64,000 bases of DNA from Clostridiales bacterium (GTDB taxonomy: Bacteria > Bacillota > Clostridia > Oscillospirales > Oscillospiraceae), in contig SFLH01000001.1 in NCBI GenBank assembly GCA_004554585.1, positions 62,001-126,000 on the forward strand. Direction: 5' to 3'. A model generated the notes under the pieces. The model saw nothing but the letters and a program-made list of their open reading frames with translations. It ran no database searches and had not been told where the DNA came from. The position numbers and the translations under genes are program-made. Shown here piece after piece: positions 32,536 to 41,680 of the stretch. Numbering within the stretch: the first letter of the stretch is position 1; every line of letters starts with the position of its first letter.

Positions 32536-33789
32536 TCAGCCATATCCCCGGCTGTACAGGTCAAAGGCCTCTTTCAGCAGGTGGCTGTAGCCCCCCACCA
32601 AGTCCTCCCCCCAGAAGCGGGTGTGGGACAAGGTCCCCTGCATGGTATATTGGGAGAGGAGCAGGTCCAGCAGCTCCTCGAAAAATTCTCCTTGGCACAA
32701 GTGGGCCACTCCCACCGAGACGTTCTCCAGCCAGAACATCCCCGTCACATCCAGACCCGTCTGGTCCTCAAACCGGGAGAGGAGATAGACCCCCCGGTGA
32801 AGGTCCCGGGTCAGGGGCCGGCGCAGAACGGTGACGTAGATCTCACCCTGCCACCGGTGGAACACATCCCACATCTGGCGGGGGGAGCAGCGGTGGTACA
32901 GGTCCCGCAGCAGCAGGCGGGCGTTCCGGCCCTCCAGCCGCAGCCAGCGCAGTTCGCCGCTCTCCGTCATGTCGGTCATCACCCGGCCGGAGCCCCGGTT
33001 GAGGTAGGGCGCCAGGACGGGGTCGTCGTAAAACCCGTCGGCCAGCTCTTGGAACTGGTCCCCCAGCTCCGGCAGCCGCTCCCCGTCGATGCGGGCGGAG
33101 ACCGTCCGGAGCAGGTCCAGCAGTTCTCCGGCGGGCATGTGGCCGTTCTCCGGCCCCCAGCGCCCGTCGCTGGCCACCAGGCTGAAGAGAATCTCCCGGA
33201 TGGCCTGGACGCTGCGGAAGTAGGCCGACACGGTGGCGCACAGCAGGGATTTCTCCCGGTCGCTGCGGCGGCCCAAGTGCCAGTCCAGGCACTCCAGCTC
33301 CCGGCCGGGGTTGTTCTCCAGCAGGCGCATCAGGCGGCCCACCGGGTTGCTCTCAAAGTCACTTTCCCCGAAGAAGAAACTGGCGTTCTCGCTGACCCGG
33401 ATCAGGAAGCTGTTGAACCACTCCTGGCCCCGGTTGTCCAGCTTTTGCTGGAAGTCCCGGTTGAGAAAACGCACCCGGATCTCTCCCTCGGCCCCTTCCT
33501 CCCGCTCGATGAGATACAGGTCGCTGCGCTGGGGCGGACCATAGAAATCCTCGTACCATTTGAAGAGAAGATAAAAGCTATCCTCCTGGTTGGCCGCGGC
33601 CACCCAGGCCATGGTTGTCCACGCTTCGCGGATGGGTGTCCCTTTCCCGGCATATTTGTCGAACATCCAGGCAATTTGGGGATGGGACAATATGTCGTGG
33701 TACATCCAACAGATCCTGTGCTGATCGGTATCGACCATCAACTCCTCGAAAGAGCCCAGGTCCAGATAGATCGGGTCGTTAAAGCACAT
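32536..33789 (-). CDS. Protein of unknown function, 417 residues
   Basis: I do not recognise this protein. It is soluble in appearance, rich in Leu, Glu, Arg and aromatic residues, with no signal peptide or membrane helix and no nucleotide-binding motif. Several Trp/His/Asp clusters (QHRICWMYHDILSHPQIAWMF near 23-43 and the final HTRFWGEDLVGGYSHLL) could form an active or binding site. It starts a minus-strand run with the ATP-grasp, MurJ-like and NodB genes and has its own good promoter, so it may act in the same surface pathway. A GAGG-containing site precedes the ATG. Confidence 0.7.
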   Translation of the reverse strand: MCFNDPIYLDLGSFEELMVDTDQHRICWMYHDILSHPQIAWMFDKYAGKGTPIREAWTTMAWVAAANQEDSFYLLFKWYEDFYGPPQRSDLYLIEREEGAEGEIRVRFLNRDFQQKLDNRGQEWFNSFLIRVSENASFFFGESDFESNPVGRLMRLLENNPGRELECLDWHLGRRSDREKSLLCATVSAYFRSVQAIREILFSLVASDGRWGPENGHMPAGELLDLLRTVSARIDGERLPELGDQFQELADGFYDDPVLAPYLNRGSGRVMTDMTESGELRWLRLEGRNARLLLRDLYHRCSPRQMWDVFHRWQGEIYVTVLRRPLTRDLHRGVYLLSRFEDQTGLDVTGMFWLENVSVGVAHLCQGEFFEELLDLLLSQYTMQGTLSHTRFWGEDLVGGYSHLLKEAFDLYSRGYG

Positions 33790-33832
33790 GGTTCAGGCCT
33801 CATCTTCGCAGGGTTTCCAGGGTATATGACTT

Positions 33833-33861
33833 ATTATATCAGCTGTCCCCCGCTTCTTCAA
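33833..33861 (-). promoter_or_regulatory. Promoter of the 417-aa protein / surface locus
   Basis: TTGAAG (33856-33861) and TATAAT (33833-33838) are 17 bases apart, reading into the 417-residue gene. Confidence 0.72.
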
Positions 33862-33904
33862 TCGCTGGAAAGAGGTTTTCAGGAAAAAATATCGTCTTTT
33901 CCCC

Positions 33905-33942
33905 CAAACAAAAGCAGCCGGAGGCTTTGCCTCCGGCTGCTT
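33905..33942 (-). terminator. Terminator after ftsK
   Basis: AAGCAGCCGGAGG pairs with CCTCCGGCTGCTT and is followed on the minus strand by TTTGTTTGG, immediately past the ftsK stop. Confidence 0.85.
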
Positions 33943-33946
33943 GGTC

Positions 33947-36688
33947 TCAAGGTTCATACTTCGGGGGGATGGGATCGAAGGTGAGGATCTCCTCCTCCAC
34001 CGGGGGCGGGGCGGTCTCTTCCGCCGGCTGGCCGCCGGCCTTCATGGCCTCCCACTGGTCCCGGGTGATGAGGATCTGCCGGGGCTTAGCCCCCTCGGAG
34101 GGGCCCACAATCCCCTTCTCCTCGATCTGGTCCATCAGGCGGGCCGCCCGGGCGTAGCCCAGTTTCAGCCGCCGCTGGAGCATGGACACCGAAGCCTGCC
34201 CCAGTTCCAAGATGACCTCCACCCCTTCCTCGAAGTGTTCGTCCTGCTCCTGGCCGGGGCCATCCCCGGCGGGGAAGGAACCTCCCTTGCCCTTCTTCTC
34301 CGACTCGGTCACGTGCTGTTCGATCTGCTCGATGACCTCGTCGTCGTAGTCGGCGGCGGCGTTTTCCTTCACGCTCTCCACCACTGCCGCCACCTCCTCG
34401 TCGGAGATGAAGCAGCCCTGCACCCGCAGAGGCTTGCCTGCTCCCAGGGGGTACCAGAGCATGTCCCCCTTGCCCACCAGCTTTTCTGCGCCGGTGTTGT
34501 CCAGGATGATCCGGGACTCCAGGCTGGAGGCCACGGCGAAGGCCACCCGGGAGGGGATGTTGGCCTTCATCAGGCCAGTGATCACGTCCGCCGAGGGACG
34601 CTGGGTGGCGATGACCAGGTGCATCCCGGCGGCACGGCCCATCTGGGCCACCCGGCAGATGGACTCCTCCACCTCCTTGGCGGCCACCAGCATCAGGTCG
34701 GCCAGCTCGTCGATGACGATGACCACCTTGGGCATGGGCTCAGCTCCCTCCTGGCTCTCAGCCCAGTGGTTGTAGGAGGCCAGGTCCCGCACCCCCTCTT
34801 CGGCAAACAGGCGGTAGCGCTTCATCATCTCCGTCACCGCCCACTGCAGAGCACCGGCGGCCTTTTTCGGATCGGTGACCACAGGGATGAGCAGGTGGGG
34901 GATGCCGTTGTACACCCCCAGCTCCACCATCTTCGGGTCCACCATAATCAGACGAAGCTCCTGGGGGGTGGATTTGTAGAGCATGCTGATGAGCAGGGAG
35001 TTGATGCACACCGACTTACCGGAACCGGTGGTGCCGGCGATGAGCATGTGGGGCAGCTTGGAGCAGTCTCCCACAATGTAGTTGCCTCCGATGTCCTTGC
35101 CCACAGAAAAGGCCACGCTGGACTTGTGCCGCTGGAAGGCTGGGGAGGCCAGCACCTCCCGGATGGCCACAGGAATGACCACCTTGTTGGGCACCTCGAT
35201 GCCCACCACGGAGATCTTCCCCGGCACCGGGGCGATGCGCACACTGGAGACCCCCAAGGCCAGAGCCACGTCATCGGAGAGGTTGGTGAGCTTGTTCAGC
35301 CGCACCCCCTGCTCCAGGGCCACCTCGTAGCGGGTGACCGACGGTCCCTGGACGGCCCCGGTGACGCGGCCGTCGATGCCGAAGGAGGTCAGCACGCTGC
35401 CCAGGCGCTGCAGGGTGCCCTCCAGCTCCTGGTGGGCTGCCTGGGTGCTCTCCCCGCTGGGAGGGGTGAGCAGGTCCAGAGACGGATAATGGTAGGTCTG
35501 CTCCTCTTCCTCCGCCAAGCTGGCCTGGATGGTCTGCTCCACCACCTGGGCTTCCTGCTGGATAGCCGCCTGGCGCTGGGCCTTGGTCTGCTGGGGCGGC
35601 GGAGCCGCTGGGGGCTCTGCCGCCGGGGTGTGGCCCGTACTCTGCCAGATGGGGCCCTCCTCCAGCGTCAGGTCCGTGAGCACTTGGTCTGGGCGCTTGA
35701 CGTGGGTGTGGGAATCGAAGAAGCGATCCTTCTCTCCCTTGAGGACCTGGGCCGCCGGAGAGACGGCCGCCGCAGCGGCGTCCTTCGGCATCTCCCTGGG
35801 CGGCTGCGTCTCCTCTTTGGGCTCCTGCTGCCGGCTCTTGCGCCGGGGGGCGGGGTCGTCCAGGGGGAGGTCCGGGGCCCGCTTCCGGCCCCGGCCGGGC
35901 CAGAGGGAGGACCGCTCCCGTTGGGGGGCGGTCTCCGGTTCGACCTCGCGGTAAAGGGGTTTCTGGGCGTGGATGGGGGGCGCGTCATACCCATCGTAGT
36001 CGTCCTCTTCCTCGTCCTCCTCATACCAGTTCTCCCGCCGTTCCCGCCAGCGGGCGAAGGCCTCCTTCACCTTGCGGGGGGTCAGGCGGGCAGCCCCGGC
36101 CAGCAAGACCAGCAGAACCAGCGCGAAGATCAGTCCCGCGCCCAGCCGGCCAAAGCCCATGGCGCCCAGCACGCCCAGCCCACCGCTGAGTACGCCGCCG
36201 CCAGGTCCCTGGACGCCCTGGTCCCACAGGTTACCCACCAGGCCGGCGGCCAGGGGAAGGGTGTCTCCCGCCAGCAGAACATGGAGGAAGGCCCCCCCTG
36301 CCACTGGCAACAGACCCAGGCACCAAAGGCGCAGGGCAGGCCCTCGCTCCCGGCACAGCAGCAGCACCCCCGCCGCCCAGATCAGAGCGGGGACGGCAAA
36401 CCAGAAGCCGTTGCCCACCAGGCCCTTCAGGCCCCGGCACAGCAGGTCGGGCACGATCCCCCGCACCCCGAAGATCCCCAGCAGGATCACCAGAGCCAGA
36501 AACAGGCAGACCGCCGTCCCGATCCCCCGGGCCAGCATGTCCGGCCGGTAGGGCTCAGGCAAGGGGACGGTCCGTCCCCCGGTCTTCTTTTTCCCGCTGT
36601 CTTTCTTCCCACTATCCTTTTTGCCGCTGTCCTTTTTGCCGGCGGCGGACTTGGTGGTTTGCTTTTGTCGATTTTGCGTGGAAGCCAT
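33947..36688 (-). CDS. ftsK: DNA translocase FtsK/SpoIIIE
   Basis: The 913-residue motor pumps chromosomal DNA through the closing septum. A Lys/Ser/Gly-rich N-terminal tail with KKDSG repeats precedes several membrane helices (about 55-195). An acidic and Pro/Gln-rich linker runs to about 410. The RecA-like motor has Walker A AGTTGSGKSV (about 570) and VIVIDELADLM, followed by the C-terminal winged gamma domain (LGQASVSMLQRRLKLGYARAARLMDQ) that reads KOPS/SRS sequences. The AGGGAGG site supports the start. It ends the long prfA-to-ftsK run. Confidence 0.95.
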   Translation of the reverse strand: MASTQNRQKQTTKSAAGKKDSGKKDSGKKDSGKKKTGGRTVPLPEPYRPDMLARGIGTAVCLFLALVILLGIFGVRGIVPDLLCRGLKGLVGNGFWFAVPALIWAAGVLLLCRERGPALRLWCLGLLPVAGGAFLHVLLAGDTLPLAAGLVGNLWDQGVQGPGGGVLSGGLGVLGAMGFGRLGAGLIFALVLLVLLAGAARLTPRKVKEAFARWRERRENWYEEDEEEDDYDGYDAPPIHAQKPLYREVEPETAPQRERSSLWPGRGRKRAPDLPLDDPAPRRKSRQQEPKEETQPPREMPKDAAAAAVSPAAQVLKGEKDRFFDSHTHVKRPDQVLTDLTLEEGPIWQSTGHTPAAEPPAAPPPQQTKAQRQAAIQQEAQVVEQTIQASLAEEEEQTYHYPSLDLLTPPSGESTQAAHQELEGTLQRLGSVLTSFGIDGRVTGAVQGPSVTRYEVALEQGVRLNKLTNLSDDVALALGVSSVRIAPVPGKISVVGIEVPNKVVIPVAIREVLASPAFQRHKSSVAFSVGKDIGGNYIVGDCSKLPHMLIAGTTGSGKSVCINSLLISMLYKSTPQELRLIMVDPKMVELGVYNGIPHLLIPVVTDPKKAAGALQWAVTEMMKRYRLFAEEGVRDLASYNHWAESQEGAEPMPKVVIVIDELADLMLVAAKEVEESICRVAQMGRAAGMHLVIATQRPSADVITGLMKANIPSRVAFAVASSLESRIILDNTGAEKLVGKGDMLWYPLGAGKPLRVQGCFISDEEVAAVVESVKENAAADYDDEVIEQIEQHVTESEKKGKGGSFPAGDGPGQEQDEHFEEGVEVILELGQASVSMLQRRLKLGYARAARLMDQIEEKGIVGPSEGAKPRQILITRDQWEAMKAGGQPAEETAPPPVEEEILTFDPIPPKYEP
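36596..36640 (-). repeat. Three 15-bp tandem repeats inside ftsK
   Basis: Three near-identical 15-base units encode KKDSG three times in the cytoplasmic N-terminal tail of FtsK. Some third-position changes separate the copies. Confidence 0.8.
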
Positions 36689-36718
36689 ACTTCCCTCCTT
36701 GGGTATTGCTCACTGGGT

Positions 36719-37561
36719 TCAGCGGAAGATGAGGCTGGCCACCACTGCCGCGGCGCCGATGCCCCAGCAGTAATACGCGAAGTTACCGAACTTCCCCTTG
36801 TCGGCCAGCATGTTCACCAGACGAATGGCAAAGAAACCGGACACCGCCGCCACAATGGTGCCGACGATGTAGGCAGGCAGCTGCGCCACATCGATCCCCT
36901 GCTGGACCGCCTCGCCGATGCTCAGAATGTTGGCCCCCAGCACCGCGGGGATGGACAGCAGGAAGGAAAAGCGCACAGCGAAGCGCCGGTGAAAGCCCCG
37001 CATCATGCCCACGGAAATGGTGGAGCCAGACCGGGACAGGCCGGGGATCACAGCGATGGCCTGCCCCACCCCCACCAGCAGGGCGTCGAGCATGGTGGCA
37101 GACTTGGGTCCCTTCTTGCCCCGCTTCATCCGGTCGGAGAAGTAGAGCAGGCAGCCGGTGGCCAGCAGGGCAAAGCCCACAAAGGTGGCGTTGCCATACA
37201 GTCCCTCCACCAGTCCCTTGATGGGCAGGACCACGAACAGGGGCAGGGTGCCCACTACGATCATCAGGATCAGCCGTCCCTTGGGCGGCAGGCGCTTCAT
37301 CTGCCGGCGCTTCTCCTTGGAGAACAGGCAGGAGACCAGACGGACAAACTCCTTGCACAGGGCCACGATGTCTCTCCAGTAGTAGACAAAGACGGCAATG
37401 AGGGTGCCCAGGTGGAGCAGCACGTCGAAGAACAAGGTCTCCTCCGGCGAGGCCAGCCCAAAGAAATACTGGAACAGGGACAGGTGTCCCGAGCTGGAGA
37501 TGGGCAGGAATTCCGCGACCCCCTGGACCAGCCCCAGGAAAATGGATGACAGGACGTTCAA
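36719..37561 (-). CDS. uppP: Undecaprenyl-diphosphatase
   Basis: The 280-residue membrane enzyme dephosphorylates undecaprenyl pyrophosphate to recycle the lipid carrier for cell-wall and teichoic acid synthesis. It also gives bacitracin resistance when abundant. The BacA/UppP signatures are QGVAEFLPISSSGHLSLF near the N-terminus and PGLSRSGSTIS (about 176-186). About eight hydrophobic helices are visible and the length is typical. It lies between an M18 peptidase and ftsK, with a GAGAAAGAGG-type site upstream. Confidence 0.95.
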   Translation of the reverse strand: MNVLSSIFLGLVQGVAEFLPISSSGHLSLFQYFFGLASPEETLFFDVLLHLGTLIAVFVYYWRDIVALCKEFVRLVSCLFSKEKRRQMKRLPPKGRLILMIVVGTLPLFVVLPIKGLVEGLYGNATFVGFALLATGCLLYFSDRMKRGKKGPKSATMLDALLVGVGQAIAVIPGLSRSGSTISVGMMRGFHRRFAVRFSFLLSIPAVLGANILSIGEAVQQGIDVAQLPAYIVGTIVAAVSGFFAIRLVNMLADKGKFGNFAYYCWGIGAAAVVASLIFR

Positions 37562-37590
37562 AGTATCGACCTCTTTCTCTCGTTATGCGG

Positions 37591-39003
37591 TCAGTGATGG
37601 TATAGGGCCAGCATGCCCTTGTAGGCCATGTAGCAGTCCAGCTTGGCGGTGGTCTCAAAGGGGGCGTGCATGGACAGCACGGGCACCCCGGCGTCGATGG
37701 TGTCGATGTTGCGGTTGGCCATGTAGCAGGCCACGGTCCCGCCGCCGCCCTGGTCGGTCTTGCCCAGCTCGGCCAGCTGCCAGACCACGCCGTTGTCTCC
37801 AAAGACCCGGCGCACCAGGCCCACCACCTCGGCCGAGGCGTCGGAGGCCCCGGACTTGCCCCGGGCCCCGGTGTACTTGCTCACGCAGACACCGTAGTTG
37901 AAGAAGGCGCTGTTGCGCACCTCATAGGCCTCGGCAAAGTTGGGGTCATAGGCGGCGGTGACGTCTGCCGACAGGCAGAAGGAGGTCTCGTAGCAGGCCT
38001 TCAAGGCCACTCCCTGGCCCTGGCACAGGTCGCTCATGAAGATGTCAAAGGCCGCCGACTGCATGCCCGTGACCCCCAGGGAGCCCACCTCTTCCTTGTC
38101 CGCCAGCACGCACACGGCGGTGCGGCGGGGCGTCTGCTTCAGGTCCAGCAGGGCTTTCAGGCAGGCATAGGCGCACACCCGGTCGTCCTGGCCGTAGGCG
38201 CCAATCACCGACCGGTCCAGGCCGATGTCCACCGCCTTGGCCGCAGGCACGGCCATGAGCTCGGCGGACAGGAAGTCCTCCTCCACCATGCCGTACTTCT
38301 CGTGCAGCAGGTCCAGGATGGCCACCTTCACCCGGTCGCCTCCCTCCTCACTGCCAAAGGGGCGGCTGCCCACAAAGAGGTTGAGCTGCTCGGCGGAGAC
38401 GATGGCGCCCATGGTTTTCTTGGCCTGGTCCCCCGCCAGGTGAGGCAGCAGGTCCCCCACGGTGAATTGGGGATCCCCGGGGTCCTCGCCGATGCGCACG
38501 GTCACCTGGGTGCCGTCCCGCCGGACCACCAGGCCGTGGAGGGCCAGGGGGATGGTGGTCCACTGGTATTTCTTGATGCCCCCATAGTAGTGGGTCTTGC
38601 AGTAGGCCAGTTCCTTCTCCTCATACAGCGGGTTCTGCTTCAGGTCCAGCCGGGGGGAGTCGATGTGGGCCGCGCCGATCACGGCCCCTTTGTCCAGGCT
38701 CTCCTGGCCGATGACCGCCAGCAGAAGGGACTTGCCCCGGTTGTTGCGGTAGACCTTGTCCCCGGGCTGGAGCTTCTCCCCCCGGACCAGGGGGCGGAAG
38801 CCCGCTGCCCGGGCCAGGGCGATGGCATAGTCTACGCACTCCCGCTCGGTCTTCCCCTCATCCAGGAAGGTCTTATAGCCGTCGCAGTAGGCGGAAATCT
38901 TGGCCGTCTCCCCCTCTTCCAGCCGGTCGTAGCCGTTTTGGGGGGCAAAACACAGGGCCTTCTTGCGCTGCTGGAGCAGGGTTTCTTCTTTCTTTTCTTC
39001 CAT
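37591..39003 (-). CDS. M18 family aminopeptidase
   Basis: The 470-residue zinc aminopeptidase belongs to family M18 (aspartyl aminopeptidase group), removing N-terminal acidic or other residues from peptides in the cytoplasm. Metal and catalytic motifs are AAHIDSPRLDLK (about 110), ADKEEVGSLGVTG (about 300) and the closing SMHAPFETTAKLD (about 445). It begins 6 bases after coaE, with a GGAGG site overlapping the coaE end, so translation is probably coupled. Confidence 0.92.
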   Translation of the reverse strand: MEEKKEETLLQQRKKALCFAPQNGYDRLEEGETAKISAYCDGYKTFLDEGKTERECVDYAIALARAAGFRPLVRGEKLQPGDKVYRNNRGKSLLLAVIGQESLDKGAVIGAAHIDSPRLDLKQNPLYEEKELAYCKTHYYGGIKKYQWTTIPLALHGLVVRRDGTQVTVRIGEDPGDPQFTVGDLLPHLAGDQAKKTMGAIVSAEQLNLFVGSRPFGSEEGGDRVKVAILDLLHEKYGMVEEDFLSAELMAVPAAKAVDIGLDRSVIGAYGQDDRVCAYACLKALLDLKQTPRRTAVCVLADKEEVGSLGVTGMQSAAFDIFMSDLCQGQGVALKACYETSFCLSADVTAAYDPNFAEAYEVRNSAFFNYGVCVSKYTGARGKSGASDASAEVVGLVRRVFGDNGVVWQLAELGKTDQGGGGTVACYMANRNIDTIDAGVPVLSMHAPFETTAKLDCYMAYKGMLALYHH

Positions 39004-39009
39004 TTTGGG

Positions 39010-39609
39010 TCATGCCTCCTTGATGAGCTTGGCAAAGAGCGCCCGGGCCTTTTGACCAAAGGTCTCCACGGTGTCGGCCTCGGTGCTCTCTAAGGTGTCG
39101 TCGCAGTGTTCCTGGAACCAGGCGCTGGGCTTCTGGGCGGCCACCCGCAGGCGGGCGTACTCCTCAGAAATCCCCTCCCGGGCCATGATCCGCTTCACCC
39201 GCAGTTCCTCCGGGGCGGTGATGGCCAGGGTGCGGTCGCAATAGGCCGCCAGGGGGCTTTCCAGCAGGGCGATGGCGTCGATGCCCACGGCGGGGGCTCC
39301 CTCCCGCCGTGCCTGGTCAATCTGGCGCTGGGTCTCCTGGGCCACGTATTTGTGGGTGATGGCGTTCAGGTCTTCCAGGGCCTGGGGGTCCTGAAAGACG
39401 ATCTGGCCTAGCTTCTTTCGGTCCAGGTCACCCCCATCATAGACGGAGCCGAACCGCGCCTCCAGCTCCCGGCGCAGGTCGGGGGAGGAGGCGGTGAGCT
39501 GGTGGTAGACGGCGTCGGCGTCGATGATTCTGCCGCCCAAGGCCGTCAGGGCGTTCAGGGCCGTGGTCTTGCCCGCCCCGGTGGGGCCGGTGATGCCGAT
39601 GACGACCAC
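39010..39609 (-). CDS. coaE: Dephospho-CoA kinase
   Basis: The 199-residue P-loop kinase carries out the last step of CoA synthesis, phosphorylating the 3'-OH of dephospho-CoA. Walker A is GITGPTGAGKTT at the N-terminus, DADAVYHQL binds CoA substrate, and the lid region is RVKRIMAREGISEEYARLR. The start codon is GTG, three bases after the Sua5 stop, without an independent ribosome binding site, so coupling is likely. The length is normal. Confidence 0.92.
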   Translation of the reverse strand: MVVIGITGPTGAGKTTALNALTALGGRIIDADAVYHQLTASSPDLRRELEARFGSVYDGGDLDRKKLGQIVFQDPQALEDLNAITHKYVAQETQRQIDQARREGAPAVGIDAIALLESPLAAYCDRTLAITAPEELRVKRIMAREGISEEYARLRVAAQKPSAWFQEHCDDTLESTEADTVETFGQKARALFAKLIKEA

Positions 39610-39612
39610 GGC

Positions 39613-40245
39613 TCAGCCCAGCCCTTCCAGGAAGGCCAGAATCTCCTGGCCGGGGATGGCCCCCTCCCGGAGGATCTTGGGGCCTTCGCCGGTCAGGTCC
39701 ACGATGGTGGACTCCACCCCCAGCTGGCAGGGGCCGCCGTCCAGAATACCCTCGATGTGGTTGTCAAAATAGTCCAGCACCTCCTGGGCGGTCTTGGGGC
39801 TGGGCTGGCCGGTGATGTTGGCCGAAGGGGCGGCCAGGGCGTGGCCGCTCTTCTCGATGACCGCCATGGTCACCGGGTGGTCCGGGCAGCGCACCCCCAG
39901 GGTGTCTCCCCCGTCGTTGACCAGGGCAGAGACCACGCCCTTGTCCTCCAGGATCATGGTCAGAGGGCCGGGCCAGTATTTCTCGGCCAGGGCATAGGCG
40001 GCGGCAGGGATGTTCTGGCAGTAGTTCTCCACCATCTCCATACCGGTGACCAGTACCGAGAGCAGCTGCTCCCGCTGGCGCTGTTTGATCTCAAAGAGCA
40101 GGATCACCGCTCCGCTGTTCTCCGCGTCGGCGGCCAGGCCGTAGACGGTCTCGGTGGGCAGGGCCACCAGGCCGCCCTTCTTCAGCATGGTGGCGGCGGG
40201 TTCGATGTCCTCAATGGTATAGCGTTTGGTTCTGGAAACGGGCAT
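39613..40245 (-). CDS. Threonylcarbamoyl-AMP synthase (Sua5/YciO/TsaC)
   Basis: The 210-residue protein makes threonylcarbamoyl-AMP from threonine, bicarbonate and ATP, the first step of t6A37 formation in tRNA. Recognisable segments are LKKGGLVALPTETVYGLAADA (about 20-40), LGVRCPDHPVTM (about 112) and APSANITGQPSP (about 137), then STIVDLTG. It has only the short TsaC-like domain without the Sua5 C-terminal lobe. t6A is also the substrate of MtaB at the left end. An AAAAGGAG site fixes the start. Confidence 0.9.
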   Translation of the reverse strand: MPVSRTKRYTIEDIEPAATMLKKGGLVALPTETVYGLAADAENSGAVILLFEIKQRQREQLLSVLVTGMEMVENYCQNIPAAAYALAEKYWPGPLTMILEDKGVVSALVNDGGDTLGVRCPDHPVTMAVIEKSGHALAAPSANITGQPSPKTAQEVLDYFDNHIEGILDGGPCQLGVESTIVDLTGEGPKILREGAIPGQEILAFLEGLG

Positions 40246-40252
40246 TTCCGGT

Positions 40253-41308
40253 TCACTCCTTTTTTTGTTCTTCCCTTTGGCGGGCCAGGATGAGGGGGCG
40301 GACCAGCTCATCCAGCTCGCCGTTTAACACGCTGTCCAATTTGTACAGGGTCAGGCCGATCCGATGATCGGTGACCCGGCCCTGGGGAAAGTTGTAGGTG
40401 CGGATGCGCTCATTGCGCATGCCGGTGCCCACCTGGCTGCGGCGCTGGCCGGCCACGGCCTGGGCCTGCTCCTGGCGGGCCCGCTCGTACAGCCGGGAGC
40501 GGAGGATGGACAGGGCCCTGTCCTTGTTCTTGTACTGGCTGCGCTGGTCCTGGCACTCCACCACCGTTCCCGTGGGCAGGTGGGTAACCCGGATGGCGGA
40601 CTCGGTCTTGTTGATGTGCTGTCCCCCGGCTCCCGAGGCCCGGAAGGTGTCGATGCGCAGCTCGGCGGGGTCCAAATGAAACTCCACCTCTTCCACCTGG
40701 GGCAGCACAGCCACGGTGCAGGTGGAAGTGTGGATGCGCCCAGACGACTCGGTCTCGGGCACCCGCTGGACCCGGTGCACCCCGCTCTCCTGGCACAGGC
40801 ACAGGTAGGCGTCCGGGCCGGAGACCAGGCAGGAGAGTTCCTTGATCCCCCCTAGCTCCGTGTGGCTGACGCTGGCCAGCTCCAGGCGCCACCCCTGGCG
40901 TTCGCCGTACATGGCGTACATGCGGTAGAGATCGGCGGCAAAGAGGGCTGCCTCTTCGCCGCCCACCCCGGCCCGAATCTCCAGGATGACATCCTTGCCC
41001 TCCATAGGGTCTCGGGGGCGCAGGAGGGCGCGCAGAGTGTCCTCCAGCTCCGCCGTCGCCGCTTTGGCCGGGGCCAGTTCCCCTTGCGCCAGGTCCCGGC
41101 ACTCCGGGTCGGCCAGCAGTTCCTCCAGCCCCGCCAGGTCTCGCTTGGCCTTCTCCCAGCGGTGGTAGGTCTCCACCAGGGGGGTCAGTTCCTTCTGCTC
41201 CCGGTTGAGCTTGGCCACCAAGGCCGGGTCGTCATAGGTCTCCGGCTGGGCCAGCTGTGTCTCCACCTCCTCCAGGCGCAGGGCCGCCCGACGCAGCGCT
41301 TCCTCCAT
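40253..41308 (-). CDS. prfA: Peptide chain release factor 1
   Basis: The 351-residue protein recognises UAA and UAG stop codons and triggers peptide release. The catalytic GGQ lies in FRASGAGGQHINKTESAIR (about 222-240). The N-terminal coiled region and the domain with RIHTSTCTVAVLP are as expected. The gene is the usual length. Its ATG overlaps the preceding small gene's stop as TGATG. prmC, which methylates the GGQ Gln, is not adjacent here. Confidence 0.95.
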   Translation of the reverse strand: MEEALRRAALRLEEVETQLAQPETYDDPALVAKLNREQKELTPLVETYHRWEKAKRDLAGLEELLADPECRDLAQGELAPAKAATAELEDTLRALLRPRDPMEGKDVILEIRAGVGGEEAALFAADLYRMYAMYGERQGWRLELASVSHTELGGIKELSCLVSGPDAYLCLCQESGVHRVQRVPETESSGRIHTSTCTVAVLPQVEEVEFHLDPAELRIDTFRASGAGGQHINKTESAIRVTHLPTGTVVECQDQRSQYKNKDRALSILRSRLYERARQEQAQAVAGQRRSQVGTGMRNERIRTYNFPQGRVTDHRIGLTLYKLDSVLNGELDELVRPLILARQREEQKKE

Positions 41309-41601
41309 CAGTCCTGGCCGTCCTTTTCCTCAACCTGCTGGGCGGCCTTTTTCTGGGCCTCCTCCTCGGCCTCCCGGCGCTGGTAGTCCAGCAGCATGGC
41401 TTCGTACTGCATCATCATCATGTTGTACTCAAAGGCAGCCGTCTCCGACTCAGACAGAGGGGAGGTATCCGGCTCCTCCGGGGCAGACAGATCCTCCTCC
41501 GTCTCCACCAGCTCCCCGGCAGCGGCCTTCTCGTCCATAAGCTGGAACAGCTCCTGCATCTTGTCCTCGGTGGACTGGTTCTTGGTTTCCTTCTCAGACA
41601 T
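41308..41601 (-). CDS. Small acidic protein of unknown function
   Basis: This 97-residue ORF is strongly acidic, with a disordered Ser/Glu/Pro-rich first half and a helical second half containing a Met-rich stretch (EYNMMMMQYEAMLLDYQRR). An AGAAGGAGAACG site precedes the ATG at 41601. Its stop codon shares a base with the prfA start, so the two are translationally coupled. I know no characterised family. The placement suggests a conserved partner or regulator of prfA, but this is inference. Confidence 0.65.
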   Translation of the reverse strand: MSEKETKNQSTEDKMQELFQLMDEKAAAGELVETEEDLSAPEEPDTSPLSESETAAFEYNMMMMQYEAMLLDYQRREAEEEAQKKAAQQVEEKDGQD

Positions 41602-41680
41602 GGTCTCGTTCTCCTTCTCAACAAGATTTTGGGGTCTCTTCCGAGCACGCGAGGCCCGGGCGTCTCTGTGGGACAGGGGC

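Noticed and set aside
33941..37549. A 1,202-codon open frame on the plus strand opposite ftsK and uppP
   Set aside because: It is an antisense shadow of high-GC coding DNA. The translation is His/Gly/Gln-rich without domains, there is no ribosome binding site, and the minus-strand genes are certain.
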